The notes under the pieces are model-generated. The model did no database searches. It was not told the DNA's origin and saw only the letters and a list, made by a program, of their open reading frames with translations. Shown piece by piece: positions 15,906 to 23,695 of a DNA stretch of 64,000 nt. Source of the DNA: an uncultured Clostridium sp. (lineage in GTDB: Bacteria; Bacillota; Clostridia; Lachnospirales; Lachnospiraceae). The stretch's first letter is position 1. Each line of letters begins with the position of its first letter. The stretch is taken from positions 34,299 to 98,298 of the forward strand of contig URNT01000008.1 in the NCBI GenBank assembly GCA_900549235.1. The letters are read 5' to 3'. Both the position numbers and the translations under genes were made by a program.

Positions 15906-16559
15906 TCATTTTGATGCTATCTTTGGAAATGAAAGTAAGGAAAAGTCCATATCATATATGAAAAACCTCATATCCACCTCTCGGCCATTGATTAAAAATG
16001 TGTGTGCCTTCTCATTCTTCCGGCTCATACCCTGATGTTCGTAAAAGCCATAATTGCAGCTGGTGTCTGTAAACAGATAAAATTCATTCAGCTTCTGTTC
16101 TTTTATATATTCAAGTGCAGACTCAAACAGCCTTTTTCCAACGCCATTTCCACGGCAGGCGGAACGGACCGCGAACAATACGATTTCTGCCGGATAGTCT
16201 TTGTTCATTTCCCTTAGTAATTCCTTATCGATCCCGCTGATCCTTCCGAACATCCTGGCCACCTGCCTTCCTTCTTTGGATAAAAGCAGGGACAGAGCTG
16301 ATCGGATCTGCCTGACCCGGTCAGAAAGAGATTCCCTATGGGCTGCCGCATGGTTCACTAAAATAATGCCCGCAATCTCCCCGTCTGCCACCGCTATTCT
16401 TGCATAAGTACCATTGACCAGACAACTGCTCAAAAATACCTCTGCCAGTTTCACCGCCGTTTCAGGGCTGCTGAATGAATCATAATGCCATGTTTCCCGG
16501 ATGATCTCCGCCAGTGCTTTAAAATCCTGTTTTTGATATTCTCTTAATTCGATCTCCAT
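15906..16559 (-). CDS. GNAT-family N-acetyltransferase
   Basis: The acetyl-CoA-binding motif A is clear near residues 132-147 ('FAVRSACRGNGVGKRLFESA'), with a preceding beta-4 strand and a following 'FYEHQGM' motif B near 184. At 217 residues it fits a small-molecule or protein acetyltransferase; the acceptor is not known. A GGAGAA site precedes the ATG. Its promoter (16590-16620) has a 19-bp spacer with a central dyad, and a MerR gene is divergent from it, so the acetyltransferase is probably induced by that regulator, as for detoxification enzymes. Confidence 0.87.
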   Translation of the reverse strand: MEIELREYQKQDFKALAEIIRETWHYDSFSSPETAVKLAEVFLSSCLVNGTYARIAVADGEIAGIILVNHAAAHRESLSDRVRQIRSALSLLLSKEGRQVARMFGRISGIDKELLREMNKDYPAEIVLFAVRSACRGNGVGKRLFESALEYIKEQKLNEFYLFTDTSCNYGFYEHQGMSRKNEKAHTFLINGREVDMRFFIYDMDFSLLSFPKIASK

Positions 16560-16589
16560 TCTTGTTCTCCTTTATTTTTGATATTTTAT

Positions 16590-16620
16590 ATGATAAAGTA
16601 TACAGTAACTGTAAAGTCAA
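16590..16620 (-). promoter_or_regulatory. MerR-type promoter of GNAT gene
   Basis: On the minus strand TTGACT (16620-16615) and TATCAT (16595-16590) are separated by 19 bases. The spacer holds the perfect dyad TACAGT-A-ACTGTA (16601-16613). This is the MerR hallmark, and the MerR gene starts 14 bases beyond the -35. Confidence 0.82.
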
Positions 16621-16633
16621 TAGGGAGATTGAA

Positions 16634-17446
16634 ATGAAACGTGAAATCAAGAGCTTAACAACGGCCCAGTTTGCCAGACTCCATGGAGTAAATAAACGGA
16701 CTCTCCATTATTATGATGAGATCGGGCTTTTTCGCCCCCTTACAAAAGCAGAAAATAACTATCGGTATTACGACATTTCCCAGAGTATGGACTTTGAATA
16801 TATCCGTATGCTGAAAGAACTGAATATGAGCATTGAAGAAATAGAACAATATCGGAACCATCCCAGTCCCGGCCATTTTTTAGCCCTTGCAGAGGCCAAG
16901 GAAAAGGAACTGAATGAAGAAATCCAGCGGCTTCAAAGAATACAAAAAATACTGCAGGCAAAAAAAGAACAGATCAGGCTCTGCGAAGCCCTGCAGGAGC
17001 AGGAAATCCGGCTGGAAAAATGTTCCTCAGAGCGGATCCTGGTGATTCCCTATGACTTCGCGGATGATGATCTGCCGCGGCTCTTTATGCATTTGAAGCA
17101 TACATGGAAGATTGAACAAATACGCATGGGAATCGGAAGCTTCATTTCCCTTGACAAAGTATACAGCCTGAATTTTGCCAGATATGACGGAATCTATACC
17201 ATCGCCCTGGATGATCCGTCTGAATCAGACAGCATGATCAAGCCGGAAGGAACCTATCTGTGCGGTTATCAGAAAGGAACCTGGGATCAGTTAACCGGTA
17301 TGTATAAGAAAATGATTGATTACGCCAAAAAGCAGCATTTAACCCTTACAGGCTATGCTTATGAGACAGGGCTGAATGATTTTGTGATCTCCAGCCCTGA
17401 GGATTATGTCACGAAGATTATGATACGGGTTGAAGGAGGAATTTGA
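16634..17446 (+). CDS. MerR-family regulator divergent from acetyltransferase
   Basis: Residues 8-75 form the MerR DNA-binding domain ('FARLHGVNKRTLHYYDEIGL', 'NNYRYYD', 'LNMSIEEIEQY'), followed by a long coiled coil (about 78-125) and a C-terminal ligand-binding-like domain of about 140 residues. At 270 residues it suits the BmrR/TipA-like multidrug class. I chose ATG 16634, which has AGGGAGA upstream; a 24-residue longer frame lies across the promoter. Its target is very probably the divergent GNAT gene. A cloverleaf repeat lies downstream, before the convergent ilvC. Confidence 0.88.
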   Translation: MKREIKSLTTAQFARLHGVNKRTLHYYDEIGLFRPLTKAENNYRYYDISQSMDFEYIRMLKELNMSIEEIEQYRNHPSPGHFLALAEAKEKELNEEIQRLQRIQKILQAKKEQIRLCEALQEQEIRLEKCSSERILVIPYDFADDDLPRLFMHLKHTWKIEQIRMGIGSFISLDKVYSLNFARYDGIYTIALDDPSESDSMIKPEGTYLCGYQKGTWDQLTGMYKKMIDYAKKQHLTLTGYAYETGLNDFVISSPEDYVTKIMIRVEGGI

Positions 17447-17624
17447 GGACTGTTCCGGGCCTTTCACACTCCTGCACCTGGTCACTTTCAAAGTGAATTT
17501 CGACCGCCGCCTTTTTTATCTAGGCACTTCAGTGCATTTTTCTACTGGGGGTGTGGGGAAATGGGGTTTCGTTAAAGAAAAAAGATTTTGAAAAGAAAGG
17601 TTTGTTGGCTGGGTTATCGCTGGG

Positions 17625-17757
17625 GGACGGCGGTCTTCTGGACCGGCCCCCGGGCCGGTCCAGAAGCATCGGAGGTGCCTCCGATGCCAGGGTGTCTAAA
17701 AAGACAGGCTTTCAAGCGAGCTTGAAGCCTGTCTTTTTAGACACCCTGCCGCCGTCC
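17625..17757. repeat. Cloverleaf-like palindromic repeat, copy 1
   Basis: A 9-bp outer stem (GGACGGCGG 17625-17633 with CCGCCGTCC 17749-17757) encloses three abutting hairpins. A: 17635-17649 with 17652-17666, 15 bp perfect. B: CATCGGAGG with CCTCCGATG, 17667-17686. C: 17688-17717 with 17720-17748, about 28 bp with one bulge, and apex CAAGCGAGCTTG. Copy 2 at 56944-57075 has the same plan with changed but still paired stems. A 74-codon plus-strand frame across it is an artefact. The rest of the 325-base gap 17447-17771 holds only weak short dyads. Confidence 0.85.
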
Positions 17758-17768
17758 GGCAGGTTTTT
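17745..17768 (+). terminator. Terminator overlapping the repeat's closing stem
   Basis: CCTGCCG (17745-17751) pairs with CGGCAGG (17757-17763) around a five-base loop, then TTTTT. It could end the MerR transcript. Its 5' arm uses bases that also pair in hairpin C and in the outer stem of the repeat, so the two folds exclude each other. Confidence 0.65.
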
Positions 17769-17771
17769 CGT

Positions 17772-18782
17772 TTAGTTGTTGATCAATTTATCCGTATCGT
17801 TCCAGCTGTAGAGTTTTCTTAATTCGGCGCCTACTTTTTCAAGGGGCTGTGCGGCTTCGTTGGCTCTCATGGCTCTGAAGTGCGGGCAGCCTACCTGGTT
17901 TTCGGTGAGCCAGTCTTTTGCAAAGGTGCCGTCCTGGATATCGGACAGGATCTGCTTCATAGCTTTCTTGGTCTCGTCGGTTACAATCTTTGGTCCGGTG
18001 ATGTAATCGCCGTACTCGGCTGTATTGGAAATGGAGTATCTCATGCCTGCGAAGCCGCTTTCATAGATCAGGTCTACAATCAGCTTCATCTCGTGTACAC
18101 ACTCAAAATATGCGTTTTCAGGAGCGTATCCAGCCTCTACCAGAGTCTCAAAGCCTGCCTTCATCAGGGCGCATACGCCGCCGCACAGAACAGCCTGCTC
18201 ACCGAACAGATCAGTCTCTGTCTCTACCTTGAAGGTGGTCTCCAGGATACCGGCTCTTGCGCCGCCAATACCCTGACCGTATGCCAGTGCCATATCCAGT
18301 GCCTTGCCGGTGGCATCCTGATATACAGCTACCAGACATGGGGTTCCTCTGCCCCTCTGGTACTCACTTCTTACAGTGTGGCCTGGTGCCTTTGGAGCGA
18401 TCATGGTTACGTCTACATCCTTTGGCGGAACGATCTGGCCAAAGTGGATGGCAAAGCCGTGAGCGAACATCAGCATCATACCGGGACGCAGGTTGGGCTC
18501 GATAGATTCTTTGTACATAGCGGCCTGCTTCTCATCATTGATCAGGATCATGATCACGTCAGCCTTCTTTGCAGCCTCCTCAGCGGTATAAACCTCAAAG
18601 CCCTGCTCCTGGGCCTTCTTCCAGGAACGGCTTCCCTCGTAGAGACCTACGATTACGTTGCAGCCGGACTCCTTTAAGTTCAGCGCATGAGCGTGTCCCT
18701 GGCTGCCATAGCCGATGACAGCGATGGTCTTGCCTTCCAGTAATGATAAATTACAATCTTCCTGATAATAAATCTTTGGCAT
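17772..18782 (-). CDS. ilvC: Ketol-acid reductoisomerase (NADP+)
   Basis: This enzyme converts acetolactate or acetohydroxybutyrate to the dihydroxy acid in valine and isoleucine synthesis. The Rossmann fold carries 'VIGYGSQGHAHALNL' near residue 23; the catalytic knotted domain carries 'DLFGEQAVLCGG' near 191 and 'ETLVEAGYAPE', with 'CVHEMKLIVDLIYE' near 227 and 'SNTAEYGD' near 248. The length, 336 residues, matches class I enzymes. It is the second gene of an ilvN-ilvC operon, 69 bases after ilvN. The catalytic subunit gene ilvB is not in the window. Confidence 0.97.
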   Translation of the reverse strand: MPKIYYQEDCNLSLLEGKTIAVIGYGSQGHAHALNLKESGCNVIVGLYEGSRSWKKAQEQGFEVYTAEEAAKKADVIMILINDEKQAAMYKESIEPNLRPGMMLMFAHGFAIHFGQIVPPKDVDVTMIAPKAPGHTVRSEYQRGRGTPCLVAVYQDATGKALDMALAYGQGIGGARAGILETTFKVETETDLFGEQAVLCGGVCALMKAGFETLVEAGYAPENAYFECVHEMKLIVDLIYESGFAGMRYSISNTAEYGDYITGPKIVTDETKKAMKQILSDIQDGTFAKDWLTENQVGCPHFRAMRANEAAQPLEKVGAELRKLYSWNDTDKLINN

Positions 18783-18851
18783 TGTCTTATCCTCCTTAAA
18801 TTCCCTTGAAAATATATGTTTAAGGCCGCAAAACCGACCCTTAAGCCCCGT

Positions 18852-19355
18852 TTACGGAAGCATGCGAATATCGTCTGAGCCCCGCTCCAGACCTGTCAGG
18901 CCGGTACGGGCAAGCTCCAGGATCTCATAATCCTCCAGCAGGTTGATCAGCGCGTCCAGCTTGGACTGGTCTCCCGTCAGCATCACTGTCAGCGAATCCT
19001 TACCCACATCTACGATGGTGGCCCGGAAAATATTGGAAATGGCGCTGACCGACTGACGGTCCGCTGCGCCGGCACGGATCTTTACCATGATCAGTTCTCT
19101 GTATACCGACCGGTCCGGCTGCAGCTCCTTGATGTCTCTTACATCCTCCAGCTTATTAAGCTGGTTCTTGATCTGCTCCAGTACGGTCTGGTCTCCCAGG
19201 GAAACCACCGTCATTCTGGAATAGCGGGGATCCGCTGTCATGCCTACTGTCAGACTTTCAATATTGTAGCCGCGTCGGCTGAACAGGCCTGCTACTCTGG
19301 CCAGTACACCGGCGGTATTGTCTACTAACAATGATAATACGATACGATCGTCCAT
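18852..19355 (-). CDS. ilvN: Acetolactate synthase small (regulatory) subunit
   Basis: The 167-residue protein has an N-terminal ACT domain ('LSLLVDNTAGVLARVAGLFS', 'RRGYNIESLTVG') and the C-terminal ALS_ss_C domain. It binds the catalytic subunit and gives valine feedback inhibition. ATG 19355 is preceded by a GAGGGTG site. A consensus-like promoter and a 19-residue leader frame lie upstream. ilvC follows. No large subunit gene is adjacent, so the partner must be encoded elsewhere. Confidence 0.95.
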   Translation of the reverse strand: MDDRIVLSLLVDNTAGVLARVAGLFSRRGYNIESLTVGMTADPRYSRMTVVSLGDQTVLEQIKNQLNKLEDVRDIKELQPDRSVYRELIMVKIRAGAADRQSVSAISNIFRATIVDVGKDSLTVMLTGDQSKLDALINLLEDYEILELARTGLTGLERGSDDIRMLP

Positions 19356-19359
19356 TTTC

Positions 19360-19419
19360 TCACCCTCTCGTAATAGTAACCTCTATGCGCCTCCTGCCTC
19401 TGCCGGCCGGCGCTTTCAT
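19360..19419 (-). other. Possible leader ORF before ilvN
   Basis: In the untranslated leader a 19-codon frame (MKAPAGRGRRRIEVTITRG) ends four bases before the ilvN ATG. It contains Ile and Val codons near its end, but lacks a clear ribosome site and I see no antiterminator pair. It may be chance. Confidence 0.25.
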
Positions 19420-19446
19420 TGTAAAACGCTCGTTTATTTTCTTAAA

Positions 19447-19475
19447 ATCATAGCAACCATTATTCTATTTGTCAA
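19447..19475 (-). promoter_or_regulatory. Promoter of ilvN-ilvC
   Basis: On the minus strand TTGACA (19475-19470), 17 bases, TATGAT (19452-19447). This is near consensus. The leader is about 85 bases, too short for a T-box. Confidence 0.82.
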
Positions 19476-19495
19476 TTGCATAATAGGAATGGCCA

Positions 19496-20167
19496 TTATG
19501 AATCCTGGTTATGTAAGAACTGCTCCAGCTCCTCCACCGTTTCCACGATTTTTGCGGCCCCTGCGGCTTCTAACTCCTCTCTGCTCCCATAGCCGTAGAG
19601 AACGCCCACGCAGTCCAGGCCGCATTCCCTGGCCCCGATCACATCATGCTCCCGATCTCCCACCATCAGGATCCGGGCCCTGGAAGCCTCATCCTGGCCG
19701 ATGCCGCAGGTATCCAGCACATAGCGGATCACATCTCCCTTTCTGACACGGGTCTCCTCCATATCCGCCCCGCCGATCATGGTAAAATACTCGGTCATGC
19801 CGAAGTGCTCCAGGATTTTTTTAGCAAAAAGCTCCGGCTTGGAGGTGGCCACAAAAAGCTCAAAGCCCGCCTCCTTAAGCCCCGACAGCATCCTGCGGAT
19901 CCTCGGATATTCCTTATTTTCCAGCCATCCCTTTACGCTGAAGTATTCCCGGTAAACCTGAACCCCCTCTCTTGCCTGCTCCGGCGAAAAGCCGTAAAAC
20001 TTCATATAGCTGTCTGTTAAGGGCGGCCCGATAAAGGGACAGAGACTGTCCAGATCCTCCACATGGATCCCGTAATGCTCCAGGGCATACTGCACTGATT
20101 TTGTGATCCCCTCCTTGGGGTCTGTCAATGTTCCGTCCAGATCAAATAATATGTACTTCCCTTTCAT
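19496..20167 (-). CDS. HAD-family phosphatase (phosphoglycolate phosphatase-like)
   Basis: A 223-residue haloacid dehalogenase-type hydrolase. Motif I is 'FDLDGTLTD' (residues 8-16), motif II 'VATSKP' near 105, motif III Lys near 150 ('RKGDVI') and motif IV 'MVGDREHDVIGA' near 167. An alpha-helical cap lies between motifs I and II, as in Gph/PpaX and 5'-nucleotidase-like members. The substrate is not settled by sequence. It begins eight bases after the nudC stop, so the two are likely co-transcribed. Confidence 0.88.
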   Translation of the reverse strand: MKGKYILFDLDGTLTDPKEGITKSVQYALEHYGIHVEDLDSLCPFIGPPLTDSYMKFYGFSPEQAREGVQVYREYFSVKGWLENKEYPRIRRMLSGLKEAGFELFVATSKPELFAKKILEHFGMTEYFTMIGGADMEETRVRKGDVIRYVLDTCGIGQDEASRARILMVGDREHDVIGARECGLDCVGVLYGYGSREELEAAGAAKIVETVEELEQFLHNQDS

Positions 20168-20175
20168 AAACCCTC

Positions 20176-21009
20176 CTACAGCCTTCCATCCTTAAACGCC
20201 TTCATCATCTCATGCCCTACACTGATAAAGGGACTGTACTCCACGATCTCGTCCCTGGTAAACCAGCCTGCCTCAGAAAGCTCATTTTCCTCCAGGCGTA
20301 TAGTATCATCTCCGTCCAGATCTGCCGTAAAGCCGATCATCTCCGTATCAGAAAATGCCCAGGGCTGGCTTTTGTAGTACCGTATGTTCTTTACCTTAAG
20401 TCCGACCTCCTCCATTACCTCTCTGCGCACGCAGTCCTCAAAGGTCTCTCCTACCTCCACAAAGCCTGCTATAAGGGCGTAATTACGGTAGGCGCCCCTG
20501 GCGTAGCGGGACATCAGAAGCTTATCTCCATTTTTGATGGCCACAATGATCGCCGGACTGATCTTCGGATACTCCGTCTGCCCGCAGGCGGGGCACACCA
20601 TGGACCGTTCTGTCCGCCCCGGCTCCATTCTCGTCCCGCAGCAGCCGCAGAAGCTGCGGCTCTGGCGCCACCGGTAGATCTGGCTTCCTGTGATCCCCGC
20701 AAAGGCCTGATACTGAGGTTTAAAGGCGCGGAACACCGTAAGCGCCTCCATCACATAGCCTCCGAACTCAGGCATTTTCATATCTGTTACCATAAAATAA
20801 TTTCTTTCATCAATGGAAAAAAGATAATAGGCCCCGGCCTCAAACTCTCCTTCCTCCTTCAGATCTGCGAAGGTAGGAAGGCGCAGCCCCTCCTCTTCTT
20901 TTATGAGCATCACCTTATTATACTCATAGTGTAAAAGGAAATCCTCCGCCTCCGGCTTACATTCCCGGTAGGCCGGATCATATGTATGTGGTGCAATATC
21001 CTGTATCAT
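20176..21009 (-). CDS. nudC: NAD(+) diphosphatase / decapping Nudix hydrolase
   Basis: The enzyme hydrolyses NADH or NAD to NMN(H) and AMP and, in other bacteria, removes NAD caps from RNA. A zinc ribbon is visible (CGCCGTRM ... CPACG, near residues 121-144). The Nudix box follows ('GFVEVGETFEDCVRREVMEE', near 187-206), then the NudC signature SQPWAFS near 220. At 277 residues it is of usual length. A hairpin lies upstream between it and the HPr-like gene; the HAD phosphatase follows eight bases downstream. Confidence 0.93.
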   Translation of the reverse strand: MIQDIAPHTYDPAYRECKPEAEDFLLHYEYNKVMLIKEEEGLRLPTFADLKEEGEFEAGAYYLFSIDERNYFMVTDMKMPEFGGYVMEALTVFRAFKPQYQAFAGITGSQIYRWRQSRSFCGCCGTRMEPGRTERSMVCPACGQTEYPKISPAIIVAIKNGDKLLMSRYARGAYRNYALIAGFVEVGETFEDCVRREVMEEVGLKVKNIRYYKSQPWAFSDTEMIGFTADLDGDDTIRLEENELSEAGWFTRDEIVEYSPFISVGHEMMKAFKDGRL

Positions 21010-21034
21010 CTGTCCTTTGTATCCTTTCTTAAAG

Positions 21035-21065
21035 CGGGAGCCCTTCTATTGCAGTCAGGCTCCCG
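21035..21065 (-). terminator. Hairpin between HPr-like gene and nudC
   Basis: CGGGAGCC (21035-21042) pairs with GGCTCCCG (21058-21065). On the minus strand it is followed by only CTTT, so it is a weak terminator or a processing hairpin. Confidence 0.5.
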
Positions 21066-21073
21066 TTCCGTTT

Positions 21074-21256
21074 TCAGTCGTGGATCACCACGCTCAGTTT
21101 TTTTCCGAGCCCAAGGCTCATCACTCCCAGAAGGGATTTACCGTCTACCATGCAGCTTCCAAAGCATACATCCACATCCTCCTGGTATTTTTCCGCCTGT
21201 TTTACAAACCTGCGGATATCCTCTACTGATTCAAAGGTTACTTCCCTGGTTGTCAT
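21074..21256 (-). CDS. Small HPr-like protein without phosphorylation histidine
   Basis: The 60-residue product matches the central and C-terminal part of HPr ('GKSLLGVMSLGLGKKLSVVI' near residues 39-58) including the serine corresponding to Ser46. It lacks the GLHARPA segment with His15, having 'SVEDIRRFVKQAEKY' in that region. It therefore cannot carry phosphate in the classical PTS route. Such short HPr-like proteins occur in Clostridia; a regulatory role is possible but unproven. The ATG has a GGAGGCAG site. It is 63 bases downstream of a MATE gene. Confidence 0.75.
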   Translation of the reverse strand: MTTREVTFESVEDIRRFVKQAEKYQEDVDVCFGSCMVDGKSLLGVMSLGLGKKLSVVIHD

Positions 21257-21319
21257 ACTGCTGCCTCCTGCCTGTTTGATATAGAAAGTATTTCCATCCC
21301 CAGGAGGTTTATTCCATTT

Positions 21320-22705
21320 TTATCTGCCAAATCGTGTGAGGATCCATTTTTTCGCGTTCCAGCGCTTCAGACTGCTGAAAAAATAGTAGTAAATCACAAA
21401 AGCAATGGTCGTCAGCGTCCAGGTCAGAGGATAGCAGAAGGCTGCCCCGATAATATGATGGAAATGAGGCAGGGCAAGCATGATCCACAGCACCCTGACA
21501 GCGCAGACTCCCAGACCGGTGATCACCAGCGGCATCCAGGCGTCGCCTACGCCTCTTAAGGTACCGGAAAGGATCTCGATCCCGATATAGGTAATAAAAG
21601 TAGGTACCATAAAATGCAGCAGCCGGATGCTGATTTCCTGCACCGCCGGATCTGTTGTAAAGAGCCAGATCAGATAATGGCCCCAGTTATAAAGACCAAA
21701 TCCCGCAAGAACTGTCATTACAATACCGATCACCATACAAGCCCCGGCTCCCTTCCTGACACGGTCCAGCCTTCTGGCTCCGTAGTTCTGTCCTACAAAG
21801 GTAGTCACTGAGATCCCAAGGGCATTGATCATCATCCAGAACAGGCCGTCCACCTTCCCGTAGGTGGCCCAGGCAGATACATTGTCTGTTCCCAGGGTGT
21901 TCACGCCGGCCTGGACGATTACATTTGAAATATTGTACATAATAGACTGCATACCTGCCGGAATGCCGATCCGCACGATTCTGCCAAGCATCCGCTTATC
22001 GATCCTGACCTCCTTCCAGACCAGCTTATACATATCTTCTGTCCGCATCAGGGCCCGGATCACCAGGACGGCGCTGACAAACTGGGAGGCAATGGTAGCA
22101 ATCGCCGCTCCGGCCACTCCGATCCCCATCACCGCTACTAAAAATATATCCAGAATAATGTTGATAAAGCAGCTGACGATGAGGAAATAAAGGGGCCGCC
22201 TCGAATCTCCCACCGCGCGGAGGATACCCGCGCCCATATTGTAGATCAGGTTGGGCACCATACCCAGAAAATAGATCCGTATGTACACCATGGCGTGTCC
22301 CATCACGTCCTCCGGCGTTTTCATGGCCCTGAGGGCCCATACGGAGCAGGTCAGGCCCAGGAGCATCAGCACCAGGCCCCCTGCTACGGAAAAGGCAATG
22401 GAGGTGTGGACGGCCCAGTGAACCTTATCCGCCTTCCTGGCACCGTAATATTGTGAAATGACCACTGTGGCGCCGCTTGAAAGGCCCACGAAAAAACCAA
22501 CCAGAAGATTGATCAGGGTACTGGTGCTGCCCCCTACCGCCGCCAGGGCCTGTTTGCCCACAAAGCGGCCTACTACCATGGCATCTGCCGTATTATAAAG
22601 CTGCTGGAAAAATGTTCCAAACAAAATGGGGAAAAAGAACAGCAGAAGCTGTCCATAGATACTTCCCTCTGTAATGCGGTTCACCCTGCCTGTTTCCTGT
22701 CTCAT
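21320..22705 (-). CDS. MATE-family efflux transporter
   Basis: A 461-residue, about twelve-helix MATE exporter. Landmarks: 'FFPILFGTFFQQLYNTADAM' near residue 25, 'VVGRFVGKQALAAVGGS' near 45, 'YYGARKADKVH' near 86, and 'FVGQNYGARRLDRVRKG' near 305. These place it in a different MATE subgroup (closer to NorM/DinF-like VmrA types) from the other two in this window. The start is five bases after the SPFH gene's stop, so it shares the NfeD-SPFH transcript. The substrate is unknown. Confidence 0.92.
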   Translation of the reverse strand: MRQETGRVNRITEGSIYGQLLLFFFPILFGTFFQQLYNTADAMVVGRFVGKQALAAVGGSTSTLINLLVGFFVGLSSGATVVISQYYGARKADKVHWAVHTSIAFSVAGGLVLMLLGLTCSVWALRAMKTPEDVMGHAMVYIRIYFLGMVPNLIYNMGAGILRAVGDSRRPLYFLIVSCFINIILDIFLVAVMGIGVAGAAIATIASQFVSAVLVIRALMRTEDMYKLVWKEVRIDKRMLGRIVRIGIPAGMQSIMYNISNVIVQAGVNTLGTDNVSAWATYGKVDGLFWMMINALGISVTTFVGQNYGARRLDRVRKGAGACMVIGIVMTVLAGFGLYNWGHYLIWLFTTDPAVQEISIRLLHFMVPTFITYIGIEILSGTLRGVGDAWMPLVITGLGVCAVRVLWIMLALPHFHHIIGAAFCYPLTWTLTTIAFVIYYYFFSSLKRWNAKKWILTRFGR

Positions 22706-22710
22706 GCTCT

Positions 22711-23658
22711 TTAGTCCTTTTCTGCCACCGTTGTAATAGATTTTACAAGACCTGCGATCCCCTGGATCTCCGAAGGAATGATGATCTTATTTGCCTTGCC
22801 GTCCGCTGCCGCCTGAAATGCCTCCAGGCTCTTAAGCTGAAGCACAGCTGCGTCAGCCCCTGCCTCCTTAATATAGCGGATACCGTCTGCTGTTGCCTGC
22901 TGGACGGTGCGGATGGCCTCTGCCTGGCCCTCTGCCTCCTTGATCTTCTTCTCCTTCTCTGCCTCTGCCCGAAGGATGGCCGCCTCTTTTTCTGCCTCTG
23001 CGTTCAGCACCGCAGACTCCTTATTACCCTCTGCCACCAGGATCATGGACTTCTTTTCGCCTTCTGCCCGGAGGATGGACTCACGGCGCTCGCGCTCCGC
23101 CTTCATCTGCTTCTCCATGGCCTCCTGGATGGCTGCCGGCGGGATAATATTTTTAAGCTCCACCCTTGTTACCTTGATGCCCCAGGGATCAGTGGCAATG
23201 TCAAGGGACTCCTGCATCTTAGCGTTGATGGTCTCTCTGGAGGTCAATGTCTCATCCAGCTCCAGATCACCGATAATGTTTCGCAGGGTAGTAGCGGTCA
23301 GGTTCTCAATAGCCAGAAGAGGCCGCTCCACACCGTAGGCATACATCTTGGGATCTGTGATATAGAAAAATACCACCGTATCGATCTGCATGGTCACGTT
23401 ATCCTTGGTGATCACAGGCTGAGGCGGAAAATCCTCTACCTGTTCCTTTAAGTTCACCTTCTTTGCCACCCGGTCCAGAATTGGCACCAGGAAATGGACT
23501 CCTACACCGTAGGTGCCCTGATAAGCACCCAGACGCTCCACAACCAGGGCCTGTGCCTGAGGCACAATCCTGACGCAGCTGGATACCAGCACCAGTATGA
23601 TCACGGCGATGATGATAAATGCCAAAAATCCCCCAATTCCTCCAATTATTCCAGACAT
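22711..23658 (-). CDS. SPFH/Band 7 membrane scaffold (stomatin-like)
   Basis: An N-terminal membrane anchor (residues 7-27) is followed by a prohibitin-homology domain ('VPQAQALVVERLGAYQGTYG', 'GVHFLVPILDRV') and a long Ala/Glu/Lys coiled coil (about 185-260). At 315 residues it is like QmcA or slipin, which oligomerise in functional membrane microdomains. The partner NfeD gene lies directly upstream on the same strand, the usual SPFH-NfeD pair linked to membrane protein quality control. The GGAGGAAG site supports ATG 23658. Confidence 0.93.
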   Translation of the reverse strand: MSGIIGGIGGFLAFIIIAVIILVLVSSCVRIVPQAQALVVERLGAYQGTYGVGVHFLVPILDRVAKKVNLKEQVEDFPPQPVITKDNVTMQIDTVVFFYITDPKMYAYGVERPLLAIENLTATTLRNIIGDLELDETLTSRETINAKMQESLDIATDPWGIKVTRVELKNIIPPAAIQEAMEKQMKAERERRESILRAEGEKKSMILVAEGNKESAVLNAEAEKEAAILRAEAEKEKKIKEAEGQAEAIRTVQQATADGIRYIKEAGADAAVLQLKSLEAFQAAADGKANKIIIPSEIQGIAGLVKSITTVAEKD

Positions 23659-23695
23659 ACCTGACTTCCTCCTTCATTTTCTTTTAGAATATACA

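Noticed and set aside
17551..17775. Plus-strand 74-codon frame through repeat copy 1
   Set aside because: It is made by the palindromes; no ribosome site and no protein-like conservation, and it overlaps the end of ilvC.
17880..18677. 265-codon plus-strand frame opposite ilvC
   Set aside because: ilvC on the minus strand is unambiguous; the antisense frame has no recognisable domain.
19356..19495. T-box or ilv riboswitch before ilvN
   Set aside because: The leader is only about 85 bases, with no T-box sequence and no terminator/antiterminator pair.
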